From: Oceanococcus sp. HetDA_MAG_MS8
Lineage (GTDB): Bacteria; Pseudomonadota; Gammaproteobacteria; Nevskiales; Oceanococcaceae
Assembly (NCBI GenBank): GCA_019192445.1
Contig: JAHCMK010000004.1
Span: forward strand, 1 to 64,000
Direction of reading: 5' to 3'
Length of the DNA: 64,000 nucleotides
The notes beneath the pieces are model-generated. The model was given only the letters and a program-made list of their open reading frames with translations, searched no databases and was not told where the DNA came from. This document shows, piece by piece, positions 1 to 8,426 of the stretch. The translations under genes and the position numbers were made by a program. Each line of letters opens with the position of its first letter. Positions within the stretch are counted from its first letter, which is position 1.

Positions 1-101
1 TGCGCTCGCTTGAAATGGAACAACCATTCCTGCGCGAGCGCGCCTAGCGGCACACTGCGTTCTGACTCGCTGATATGTAACGAACTTCGGAGACAGGACA
101 C
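1..101 (-). CDS. possible 5' end of an unidentified gene, cut by window edge
   Basis: On the minus strand an open frame runs from a GTG at 101 to the window edge, about 33 codons. The GTG overlaps the TAG of the upstream dehydratase-like gene by one base, the same TAG/GTG overlap seen at 10404. The later residues (EWLFHFKRA) look protein-like, but no family can be named and there is no clear ribosome binding site. The same bases also form a hairpin: GCGCTCGC at 2-9 pairs with GCGAGCGC at 34-41, with AATGG/CCATT inside. The stretch could therefore be a terminator-like structure rather than a gene. Confidence 0.25.
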   Translation of the reverse strand, partial: MSCLRSSLHISESERSVPLGALAQEWLFHFKRA

Positions 102-1678
102 TAGCTACTGGAGGAGCCAGAGCCGTCTTCCAAGGGCGGCAACTGAAAAACAGCCGCAAAATAGCCCCCTAGCTCATCAAGAATCTCCTGCGCCTGATCG
201 GGGTCGGGCGCATCATCAATTCCGGCAAGCACGCGCGCCAATCGTTGGCGATAGCTGAGCTGCATTCCCCGTGCAATCTGGATTCGCTGAGCCTGTGGAG
301 ACCCAGCACCATGCATAGACTCGGTGAGGTAACCCACCGCGTTTCGCCCTAGAGTCAGGTTCTCAATCAGGCGCAGTATGCGCATACGATCTTCCGTGGA
401 AATATCTGCTCGCCCGCGCAAGTATTTTTGCAGCAAGGGGCCAACTTCGGAATGACGCAGATCCTGCTCAGAAGGCATGGTAGCCACCAAACCACCGGCT
501 AGATCCTGTGCCAAGCGGCCCATCTCGTAAGGCATTTTGGTCACATGGTGTTTGCACACATTGGCCAACATATCGTCACAAATGTAAGCGCCGCTGCGGG
601 TGGCGTGGCCCTGGTAGCTCGCCGCGATGCCAGTGGCATAAATGGTTTCATTCAGATGGGCCATTTCCACCACCTTGTCTTTGACATGGGAAGCCTTGGC
701 CACCCCGTTGTAATCCGCCACCTGCGCAGCGGCACCGATGAGTACATCCCCCACACCGCTTTTGCACACATAGCTGCGCCGGTGATAGGAGGTGAATCGC
801 TCCACCAACATCGCGGCATAGTCGGTCTCACCCTGCATGAACACCCATTCGTGCGGGATGAACACCTCATCGAAGATGACCATGGCCTCCTGACCACCGT
901 ACTGCGCATTGCCCACGTCTATGTCGCCCTCTTCCATGCTGCGGGTATCACAGCTTTGGCGACCGTAGATATAGGTGATACCTGGAGCATCCACGGGGAC
1001 CGCTCCTACCACGGCGTAGTCGGTGTCGGCCTCGGTGAGGCGCATGGTCGGCATCACCACCATGTAATGCGAGTTCAGGCAGCCGGTTTGGTGAGCCTTA
1101 GCACCGGAGACATACACGCCCTGCTCATCCCGACGCACAATCCGCAAAAACAGATCCGGGTCGGCTTGTTGATGCGGAGCCAGCCCCCGGTCTCCCTTCA
1201 CATCCGTCATCGCACCGCCGACCACAAAGTTGCCCGCATGCATGCGCGTCAGAAAAGCCTTGAGGCGGGTGTGGTAATCGGTGCCATGGGCCTCATCCAT
1301 CTCATAGGTCACCGAATACAGCGCATTAAATGCATCCATTCCCACACAGCGCTGAAAGCAGGTTCCGGTGAGCTGACCCAGACGACGCTGCATTTTGTTC
1401 TGCGCCACCAGGTCATCGGCACTGGTACATACATGCAGAAAGCGGCTGACCCGCTTGCCCGTAAACGGCGATACCACCGTAGCCAACTCTGGATTGGCCA
1501 GAGCGAGGTCATAGGTCTGCGCAACGGCATTGATGGAGGGACGAATGACCGGGTGATCAACAAACTCCGGCACCATCTCCCCGAACAAAAACACGCGCAA
1601 ATTACGCCCACGCAAGCTTTGGATGTAATCCGCGCCACTACGTAGAGGGCTGATGGAATCGGGGGTAGCGTCGTACAT
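101..1678 (-). CDS. 4-hydroxybutyryl-CoA dehydratase / vinylacetyl-CoA isomerase-like protein (HpaB family)
   Basis: A 525-residue member of the flavin-dependent HpaB family, closest in motifs to 4-hydroxybutyryl-CoA dehydratase (AbfD), which converts 4-hydroxybutyryl-CoA to crotonyl-CoA using FAD and a [4Fe-4S] cluster. The cluster ligands of the clostridial enzyme (C99, C103, H292, C299) have counterparts here: C107-x3-C111, H299 and C305, followed by K306. The catalytic-region motifs AMTDVKGDR (156-164), GAKAHQTG (192-199) and ESMHGAGSP are present. One oddity is that H299 and C305 are six residues apart, against seven in the clostridial enzyme as I recall it, because one residue is missing between Y303 and the cysteine. 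The start ATG at 1678 is preceded by GGAAGAG. Crotonyl-CoA could feed the nearby PHA pathway. It might instead be another HpaB-family oxygenase, but the conserved cysteines argue for the dehydratase branch. Confidence 0.8.
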   Translation of the reverse strand: MYDATPDSISPLRSGADYIQSLRGRNLRVFLFGEMVPEFVDHPVIRPSINAVAQTYDLALANPELATVVSPFTGKRVSRFLHVCTSADDLVAQNKMQRRLGQLTGTCFQRCVGMDAFNALYSVTYEMDEAHGTDYHTRLKAFLTRMHAGNFVVGGAMTDVKGDRGLAPHQQADPDLFLRIVRRDEQGVYVSGAKAHQTGCLNSHYMVVMPTMRLTEADTDYAVVGAVPVDAPGITYIYGRQSCDTRSMEEGDIDVGNAQYGGQEAMVIFDEVFIPHEWVFMQGETDYAAMLVERFTSYHRRSYVCKSGVGDVLIGAAAQVADYNGVAKASHVKDKVVEMAHLNETIYATGIAASYQGHATRSGAYICDDMLANVCKHHVTKMPYEMGRLAQDLAGGLVATMPSEQDLRHSEVGPLLQKYLRGRADISTEDRMRILRLIENLTLGRNAVGYLTESMHGAGSPQAQRIQIARGMQLSYRQRLARVLAGIDDAPDPDQAQEILDELGGYFAAVFQLPPLEDGSGSSSS

Positions 1679-1856
1679 GTGTCTCTTCCGGAGTAAAGCG
1701 GCTTCGGCATCATAACGCTTGCCGCGACTCAGACTCGAGCGCTACCGCTGCCTGGCTGGAACACAGCCATGCGCACGACGAATGCGCCGTGGCTTTCATC
1801 AAAATGCAACAGCGGCGTCACAGCAGTGCAGCATCGAAGGCCTAGCGTGGGCGCTC

Positions 1857-3026
1857 ATGAATACGTTCCTGCGCAGTGCACGCACCCAGGCCGAATGGAT
1901 CAGTGACTCATTACGGCCAGGCCGCCACCCCAGCGCCCCTCTCAGCATACGCCGGCTACTGAGTCTGGGCTTAGCACTACCGCCCTATAGCGCGCTCCAA
2001 GGCCTGAACTGGGCTGGGCTGGCCCTGGACCGCTGGCTCTACCCCCATTACGCCAATGCCAGCCCGGAACAGCCGCTGTTCATCATGGGCTTGCCGCGCA
2101 GCGGAACCACGTTTGTTCACCGCAGCCTAGCCGCGGCGGATACTGACTTTCACAGCATGCGGACCTGGGAAGCCCTATTGGCTCCCTCGGTTTGTCAACG
2201 GCGGCTATGGCAGGGACTGGCAAAAATTGATCAACGCTGGCTGCGGGGAATCGTTCAACGTGGTCTAGACACCCTGGTGCATTGGGCCGCGAGTGGTCTA
2301 GATGAGATTCACAGCGTTTCCCTGCAGGACGCAGAAGAAGACTACCTAGCACTGTTGCCCGCGGCAGCGTGTTTCCTCGCGGTGCTCGCCTTCCCAGACC
2401 GTGAGGACCTTTGGCAGCTGGGCTATCTGGATCAGCTGCCCGAAAAGCAGCGCCGCCGAATCATAAGCGCTTACCTGGACATTCTTGCCCGCCAGCAATA
2501 TGCCCAGGGTCATCATCGTCGCCTGCTGTCCAAAAACGCCGCTTTTGGCTCTTGGGCCGGGGCCCTCGCTTCAGCACTTCCTGAAGCCCGCTTTTTGATC
2601 TGCATTCGCGAGCCTGCCAAGGGCTTGGACTCCCAGCTCAGTGCCATTGAGCCCGCCATGCAGGCCTTGGGAACCCATGCCCAGCCGGACCGGCTTAGAG
2701 CACGCTTTTTGGAGCTTTTTGCGCATCAATATCAGCACTTGAGGCAAGTCTGCACGGACTACCCGGACCGCACTGAGGTTGTGGATATGGACCTCTTGGC
2801 AGACAACCCCGGACCCGTTCTAAAACAGGCTCTGCGTGGTCTGGGGCTACCCATCAGCGAGCAACTGCAAGCAGCATTAGAGCAGGCCCAACGTCAGGGC
2901 CGAGGCCATCGCAGCCGCGCCAGCCAACAGCCTCTGACTGAGATCCCAGAGGCATTGATGAATGACTATCAGGCGCTGCGTCAACGCGCCACCACCAGCC
3001 CACTTCCCATGGAGAAGCAAGCATGA
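1857..3026 (+). CDS. sulfotransferase family protein
   Basis: About 389 residues from ATG 1857. The frame is open further upstream to 1719, but that extension is arginine/cysteine-rich and not family-like. The PAPS-binding P-loop is clear as PRSGTTF at 80-86, followed by a second nucleotide-contact segment of the type CIREPAKGLDSQLS. These mark a PAPS-dependent sulfotransferase (Sulfotransfer_3-like). Enzymes of this family move sulfate from PAPS to hydroxyl groups of sugars, lipids or small molecules; the acceptor is unknown. The stop overlaps the next start (ATGA), so it is translationally coupled to the glycosyltransferase. By context the acceptor may be a glycolipid or glycan made by that enzyme. 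It is divergent from the dehydratase-like gene, with about 180 bp between. Confidence 0.75.
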   Translation: MNTFLRSARTQAEWISDSLRPGRHPSAPLSIRRLLSLGLALPPYSALQGLNWAGLALDRWLYPHYANASPEQPLFIMGLPRSGTTFVHRSLAAADTDFHSMRTWEALLAPSVCQRRLWQGLAKIDQRWLRGIVQRGLDTLVHWAASGLDEIHSVSLQDAEEDYLALLPAAACFLAVLAFPDREDLWQLGYLDQLPEKQRRRIISAYLDILARQQYAQGHHRRLLSKNAAFGSWAGALASALPEARFLICIREPAKGLDSQLSAIEPAMQALGTHAQPDRLRARFLELFAHQYQHLRQVCTDYPDRTEVVDMDLLADNPGPVLKQALRGLGLPISEQLQAALEQAQRQGRGHRSRASQQPLTEIPEALMNDYQALRQRATTSPLPMEKQA

Positions 3027-4180
3027 CGCTGCTGGACACTCAGACCGCCTACGCCCAAAGCGAGCTCGGGCTGCACACCATAGCGCCGGCTCAGCGCAAG
3101 CTCCGCGTGGCCTTTTTTTCCGATGCCATGCCCGAACGCAATGGCGCTGGCTCCTATTACACCGATCTCGTTGCCCATCTGCGTGAAGCACAGGTGGATG
3201 CGCGGATGTTCCAGCCGCAACGGAAAAGCCGCTGGACCCGTTTCGCGCTGCCCTTGCCTGGGGATTCCACCCAAAAGCTTCTAACGCCAAATATTCCGCA
3301 GATTTGGCAACGCTGTATGCAGTTACAACCCGACATCATCATCGCCATTACGCCCGGCCCTTTTGGGTTGCTGGGAATGGCGCTGGCCAAACGCCTGAAT
3401 TGCGGATTTGCCTGCGGCTTTCATACCCAGTTTGAAGAGCTATCAAAACTGTATTGGAATCCCATGCTGCGCCGCGTTGCCAGCGGCTACCTGGAAGCCA
3501 CCAACCGCATCATCTGCGCTGCCAGCTCGACGGTAATGGTGCATAACACGGCGTTGATTGAGACAGTGCGCAAGCTCGGCGCTCCCACAGTCGATGTGAT
3601 GGGCACGCCACTGGCCCCCTGCTTTGTGCATAGCCCTCTGCAGCCCAATACTGGCGAACTACGCCGGGTCTGCTTTGCCGGCCGCCTCGCGCCCGAGAAA
3701 AATGTGGACCAAATACTGCAGGCAGCCAGAGCCATTCCGCAGCTACAGTTTTCTATTGCCGGTGATGGTCCTCTGTGCAAGGCGCTAGAAAAGCAGGCCG
3801 CCGGCCTCAGCAATGTGCGTTTTCATGGCTGGCTGGACCGCACTAGCCTGCTCCAAGTGATTGACGCCAGCGACATGCTGCTATTGCCATCTGCTCTGGA
3901 AACCTTTGGCACCGTCGCTTTGGAGGCCATGGCCAGAGGGCGTCCTGCGCTGGTTGCACAAGGTGCCGGTATTCATCGTTGGCCTGAGCTGGCTGTGGGT
4001 TTGTATACCCAGCAAACAGGGGAAGATGTTTGCTCAGCTTTGCAGCGCTTACTGCAGTTGGACCCAGCCTTGCGTCAAGCAAGGGCCCAGCAAGCACGCC
4101 AAGCCGCCTTACAACTGCACGAGGCCACGCTGGACCAATGGCTGCAACTCCTGCAATCGCATGCCCAGCCCCTGACATAA
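3023..4180 (+). CDS. glycosyltransferase family 4
   Basis: A 385-residue GT-B retaining glycosyltransferase. The N-terminal domain opens with a short strand and a glycine-containing loop (FFSDAMPERNGAGSYY), as in the GT4 family. The C-terminal nucleotide-sugar domain begins at CFAGRLAPEKN and carries the E-x7-E signature (ETFGTVALE, E293 and E301). Donor and acceptor cannot be read from the sequence; relatives transfer mannose, glucose or sulfoquinovose to lipids or glycans. It overlaps the sulfotransferase by 4 nt and is followed after 17 nt by a deacetylase-like gene, which suggests a three-gene operon for a modified glycoconjugate. No membrane segment is evident. Confidence 0.85.
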   Translation: MTLLDTQTAYAQSELGLHTIAPAQRKLRVAFFSDAMPERNGAGSYYTDLVAHLREAQVDARMFQPQRKSRWTRFALPLPGDSTQKLLTPNIPQIWQRCMQLQPDIIIAITPGPFGLLGMALAKRLNCGFACGFHTQFEELSKLYWNPMLRRVASGYLEATNRIICAASSTVMVHNTALIETVRKLGAPTVDVMGTPLAPCFVHSPLQPNTGELRRVCFAGRLAPEKNVDQILQAARAIPQLQFSIAGDGPLCKALEKQAAGLSNVRFHGWLDRTSLLQVIDASDMLLLPSALETFGTVALEAMARGRPALVAQGAGIHRWPELAVGLYTQQTGEDVCSALQRLLQLDPALRQARAQQARQAALQLHEATLDQWLQLLQSHAQPLT

Positions 4181-4197
4181 AACCAGGACCCACGCCT

Positions 4198-4956
4198 ATG
4201 TCGCTGCTCACCCCCGCTTGGTTGTCCATTCATGACCTCATGCCCCAGACCCTGGATCAGGTGGGCCAGCTTCTCGACCTACTGGACAATCATGGCTATG
4301 CACGGGTTGATCTACTAGTTGTACCCGATGTGGGCTGGAATGCTGCGCAGTTACAACGACTGCAGCATTGGGCGCAGCAGGGGTATCGCTTGGTGGCCCA
4401 TGGCTGGCAGCATCGGGCGCCGTATATTCGAGGCCTGCGCCATCGCGTCCACGCTGCCCTACTCTCCAGAGATGTAGCCGAGCATCTGAGCTTTACGCCC
4501 GGCGAAGAACTCGCGCTCATGCAGCGCTCACAGTCATGGTTTGCTCAGCATGATTTGCCCACACCGCAGCACTATGTGCCGCCGGCCTGGGCTCTAGGCA
4601 GGCTACGCCCCGAGCAGCTTCGCCAAAGTGGTTATGCGTCGGTGGAGGTGCTACAAGGATGTTTTCTGAAGCCCTCCATGCGGCTACACCGCCTGCCCCT
4701 GGTGGGCTTTGAGGCGGATACCACGCTGCGGGCGCGGGCCCTCCTGCCCTGGAATCAGGCCCAGGAAGCGCTGGCGACTCTCACGGGTCGCCCATTGCGT
4801 ATCGCACTACACCCCCATGACCTCAGTCTCAAACTCGCGCATACCATCGCTCCCTTACTGAGCAGAGTACAAGCCATCGACCCGCAGGCTTGGTTCAATG
4901 ACACCATAAAAAAACCCCGCCAAAGCTGGCGGGGTTTTCCGGCTGATGCTGCTTAG
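4198..4956 (+). CDS. polysaccharide deacetylase-like protein (DUF2334)
   Basis: About 252 residues from ATG 4198; the frame is open upstream, but that part lies inside the glycosyltransferase. It belongs to the DUF2334 branch of the NodB-like carbohydrate esterases. Visible motifs are IHDLMP (H12, D13), AHGWQH (H68, H72), a PPAW loop and ALHPHDL near the end, consistent with a metal-binding deacetylase fold. There is no signal peptide, so it may act in the cytoplasm on a precursor made by the preceding glycosyltransferase. Unusually, the last dozen or so codons run through the hairpin that terminates the convergent actP operon, so the final residues are encoded by terminator sequence. Confidence 0.75.
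   Translation: MSLLTPAWLSIHDLMPQTLDQVGQLLDLLDNHGYARVDLLVVPDVGWNAAQLQRLQHWAQQGYRLVAHGWQHRAPYIRGLRHRVHAALLSRDVAEHLSFTPGEELALMQRSQSWFAQHDLPTPQHYVPPAWALGRLRPEQLRQSGYASVEVLQGCFLKPSMRLHRLPLVGFEADTTLRARALLPWNQAQEALATLTGRPLRIALHPHDLSLKLAHTIAPLLSRVQAIDPQAWFNDTIKKPRQSWRGFPADAA
4911..4938 (-). terminator. rho-independent terminator of actP operon, inside the end of a convergent gene
   Basis: An 11-bp perfect stem (AAAACCCCGCC at 4911-4921 and GGCGGGGTTTT at 4928-4938) with a six-base loop. Read on the minus strand the stem ends in a run of seven T, so it suits actP. On the plus strand the T-run is only four. It lies within the 3' end of the deacetylase-like gene. Confidence 0.85.
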
Positions 4957-4973
4957 AGCAGCATCATTAACAT

Positions 4974-6755
<1,782 letters not shown>

Positions 6756-6758
6756 CGA

Positions 6759-7019
6759 TTACTCCTCGTCTACGTCAAATTGACGGTCGATGTCGCCCAT
6801 TTTCTTCACGTAGATGAAGATCAGAACAACGAATACATACACAGCACCCTGCTGGGCAAAGAAAAAGCCCAATTTGATTCCACCAATGGAAAACTGGTTT
6901 AGGAAATCTGCGAGCAAGATGCCAAAGCCATAGGACACGATGAACCATACGGCCATCAGCTTGCCCACCAAGCTCAGGTTGGCCTTCCAATAGGCCTCAG
7001 CCTTATCCGGTAAGGACAT
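6759..7019 (-). CDS. DUF4212 small membrane subunit of the symporter
   Basis: An 86-residue protein with two hydrophobic segments, beginning MSLPDKAEAYWKAN, the usual start of the DUF4212 family that accompanies actP-type symporters. The ATG at 7019 is chosen over an upstream ATG at 7061 because GGAGGAGAG sits just before it. It is thought to act as an accessory subunit of the symporter; direct biochemical proof is limited. It is the first gene of the actP operon, with a dyad about 80-100 bp upstream (7099-7119). Confidence 0.88.
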   Translation of the reverse strand: MSLPDKAEAYWKANLSLVGKLMAVWFIVSYGFGILLADFLNQFSIGGIKLGFFFAQQGAVYVFVVLIFIYVKKMGDIDRQFDVDEE

Positions 7020-7337
7020 GTTTCTCTCCTCCAATACACCACGCGAAATGCGTTGGTGCACACTCTAGAAGTCGCGGCCCATTCCGGGTAGCCCGACTTT
7101 GGTCTATCGACATAGGTCGTGCCCCTAGATCACTGTTTTTTATGGCTTTTCCAGCTTCGCGACTCGTAGGCCAGCCTGCGCGAATCGACGCTCTTGGGGA
7201 GGCTTAGTCAGCCATTCAAGGCACATCACTGCGGGCTAGTGACGCCGACCCAGGCCGGCCTTGAGGAGCACAGGCAGCAGGGTACAAACAAGCAACTTGG
7301 AAACGTCATACGAAAAGGCGACGCGAGCAGGCTGTGC
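7020..7337. other. 318-bp gap upstream of the actP operon
   Basis: Holds the leader and presumed promoter of DUF4212-actP on the minus strand and the dyad at 7099-7119. Nearer the DUF294 gene end I see no convincing terminator, gene or repeat. Confidence 0.6.
7099..7119 (-). promoter_or_regulatory. candidate regulator-binding dyad upstream of actP operon
   Basis: Minus strand reads CGACCTATG, three bases (TCG), then ATAGACCAA. The site at 13671-13693 upstream of the kinase operon shares the outer parts CGAC(C)TATG and ATAGACCAA. Related dyads occur upstream of acs and in the phaE-phaP gap. The position and two-fold symmetry suit a LuxR-type response regulator such as CrbR; this is inference. 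Confidence 0.4.
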
Positions 7338-8426
7338 TTAGAGCAAGTAGCGCAAGCGGAGGCTGGATTGCATCTTTTTGGCTTCGGTCAGCGCTTGTAC
7401 CAGCAGGGCTCGATCAAATCGCGACAGTTCACTCACCGGAATACGGTTGCCGACCTCTAGACCCCGCTCCATGCAGGTGAACTGCCAGCGCACACGTAAA
7501 TCTTGCAGACTGCGGTAGGCTGCTACCCAAGCCTGACGATCCCTCTGCTCGCTGGGCCTGCGCGCACTTTGCTCGAGCCGGGTGGTGGTTTGTGTAGGCG
7601 GAACACCGGCCGCCAAGCTCAACACCCTGGCGGCATCGACAAATAAGGCGACCCCATTTACCTTGAGATCAATCACCGCTTGGCCTTGATGCCGCCGGGT
7701 ACGCAAATCACGCCAAGGCCATAGCGGCGGCGCATTGGCAACCGCTTGGGCGGCAAGCATCTTCAGAAATACCGGTCGCGGCTTGAGATGCTCCAGCAGC
7801 CAGGTGCGCAGCTCGGAGGCCAAGTCCTGATCCCCTGCAATACCGCGAAAATCAAAAAAAATAGCCCCGTGCAATAGGGCCTGAGGATCACCCGTGTCGA
7901 TCCAGCTTGCGAAGACCTGACGCCATTCTCCTGCACTTAAGCACCAACGCGGATTGCTGGCCATGACATCCCCTGGGCACAACACATAGCCGCAGCGATC
8001 CAACCATTCGTTGATTTCGCGCAGGATAGGCAGCAGCCGGTCACGGGTTTGCGCCGGATCCTGCGACTCGAAAAGCAAGGCATTGTCTTGATCGGTGTGC
8101 AGGGTCTGCTCTTCCCGACCCTCACTCCCCAAAGCCAGCCAGCACCAGCGGATTCCGCTGAAGGCCTCGGCGTACATCTGCAACAGCCGGCGTAGCACCG
8201 CGTCATTCCAGTGCGCCACGATGCGCGTGAGCACATCACTGCGCAGCCCCTCCTGATACAGAATTTGCGCCTGCCGGCGCAGTAAGCTGCAGACGCGAAC
8301 CAAGTCCGCTGGCTCTTGAGCTGGCCCTATCCAGCCATCGCCCTGCGCAAGGGCATCCGCCAGGGGATGTCGTTCGCGCAGAGCGGTCTGCGCGGCCATA
8401 CTCGGGTCAGTAGGCCAACCGGGCAT
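7338..8426 (-). CDS. DUF294-type nucleotidyltransferase (GlnD-like)
   Basis: A 362-residue protein with the nucleotidyltransferase signature GSEGREEQ at 100-107 followed by D112-x-D114, as in the DUF294 / putative nucleotidyltransferase family related to GlnD. The C-terminal half is the helical substrate-binding DUF294 domain. Many relatives carry N-terminal cyclic-nucleotide and CBS domains; these are absent, so this is the short form. In Vibrio and Pseudomonas acetate loci the same family sits beside the exonuclease gene. The start at 8426 overlaps the end of the exonuclease gene by 20 nt; a start at 8399 would avoid overlap. The target is unknown. It may nucleotidylylate a regulator of the locus. 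Confidence 0.8.
   Translation of the reverse strand: MPGWPTDPSMAAQTALRERHPLADALAQGDGWIGPAQEPADLVRVCSLLRRQAQILYQEGLRSDVLTRIVAHWNDAVLRRLLQMYAEAFSGIRWCWLALGSEGREEQTLHTDQDNALLFESQDPAQTRDRLLPILREINEWLDRCGYVLCPGDVMASNPRWCLSAGEWRQVFASWIDTGDPQALLHGAIFFDFRGIAGDQDLASELRTWLLEHLKPRPVFLKMLAAQAVANAPPLWPWRDLRTRRHQGQAVIDLKVNGVALFVDAARVLSLAAGVPPTQTTTRLEQSARRPSEQRDRQAWVAAYRSLQDLRVRWQFTCMERGLEVGNRIPVSELSRFDRALLVQALTEAKKMQSSLRLRYLL

Noticed and set aside
545-1645. 366-codon plus-strand frame antisense to the dehydratase-like gene
   Set aside because: Histidine-rich, low-complexity composition typical of a shadow frame; the minus-strand gene has clear catalytic motifs.
4030-4197. Longer N-terminus for the deacetylase-like gene
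   Set aside because: Lies inside the glycosyltransferase gene and shows no family similarity; the domain begins at 4198.
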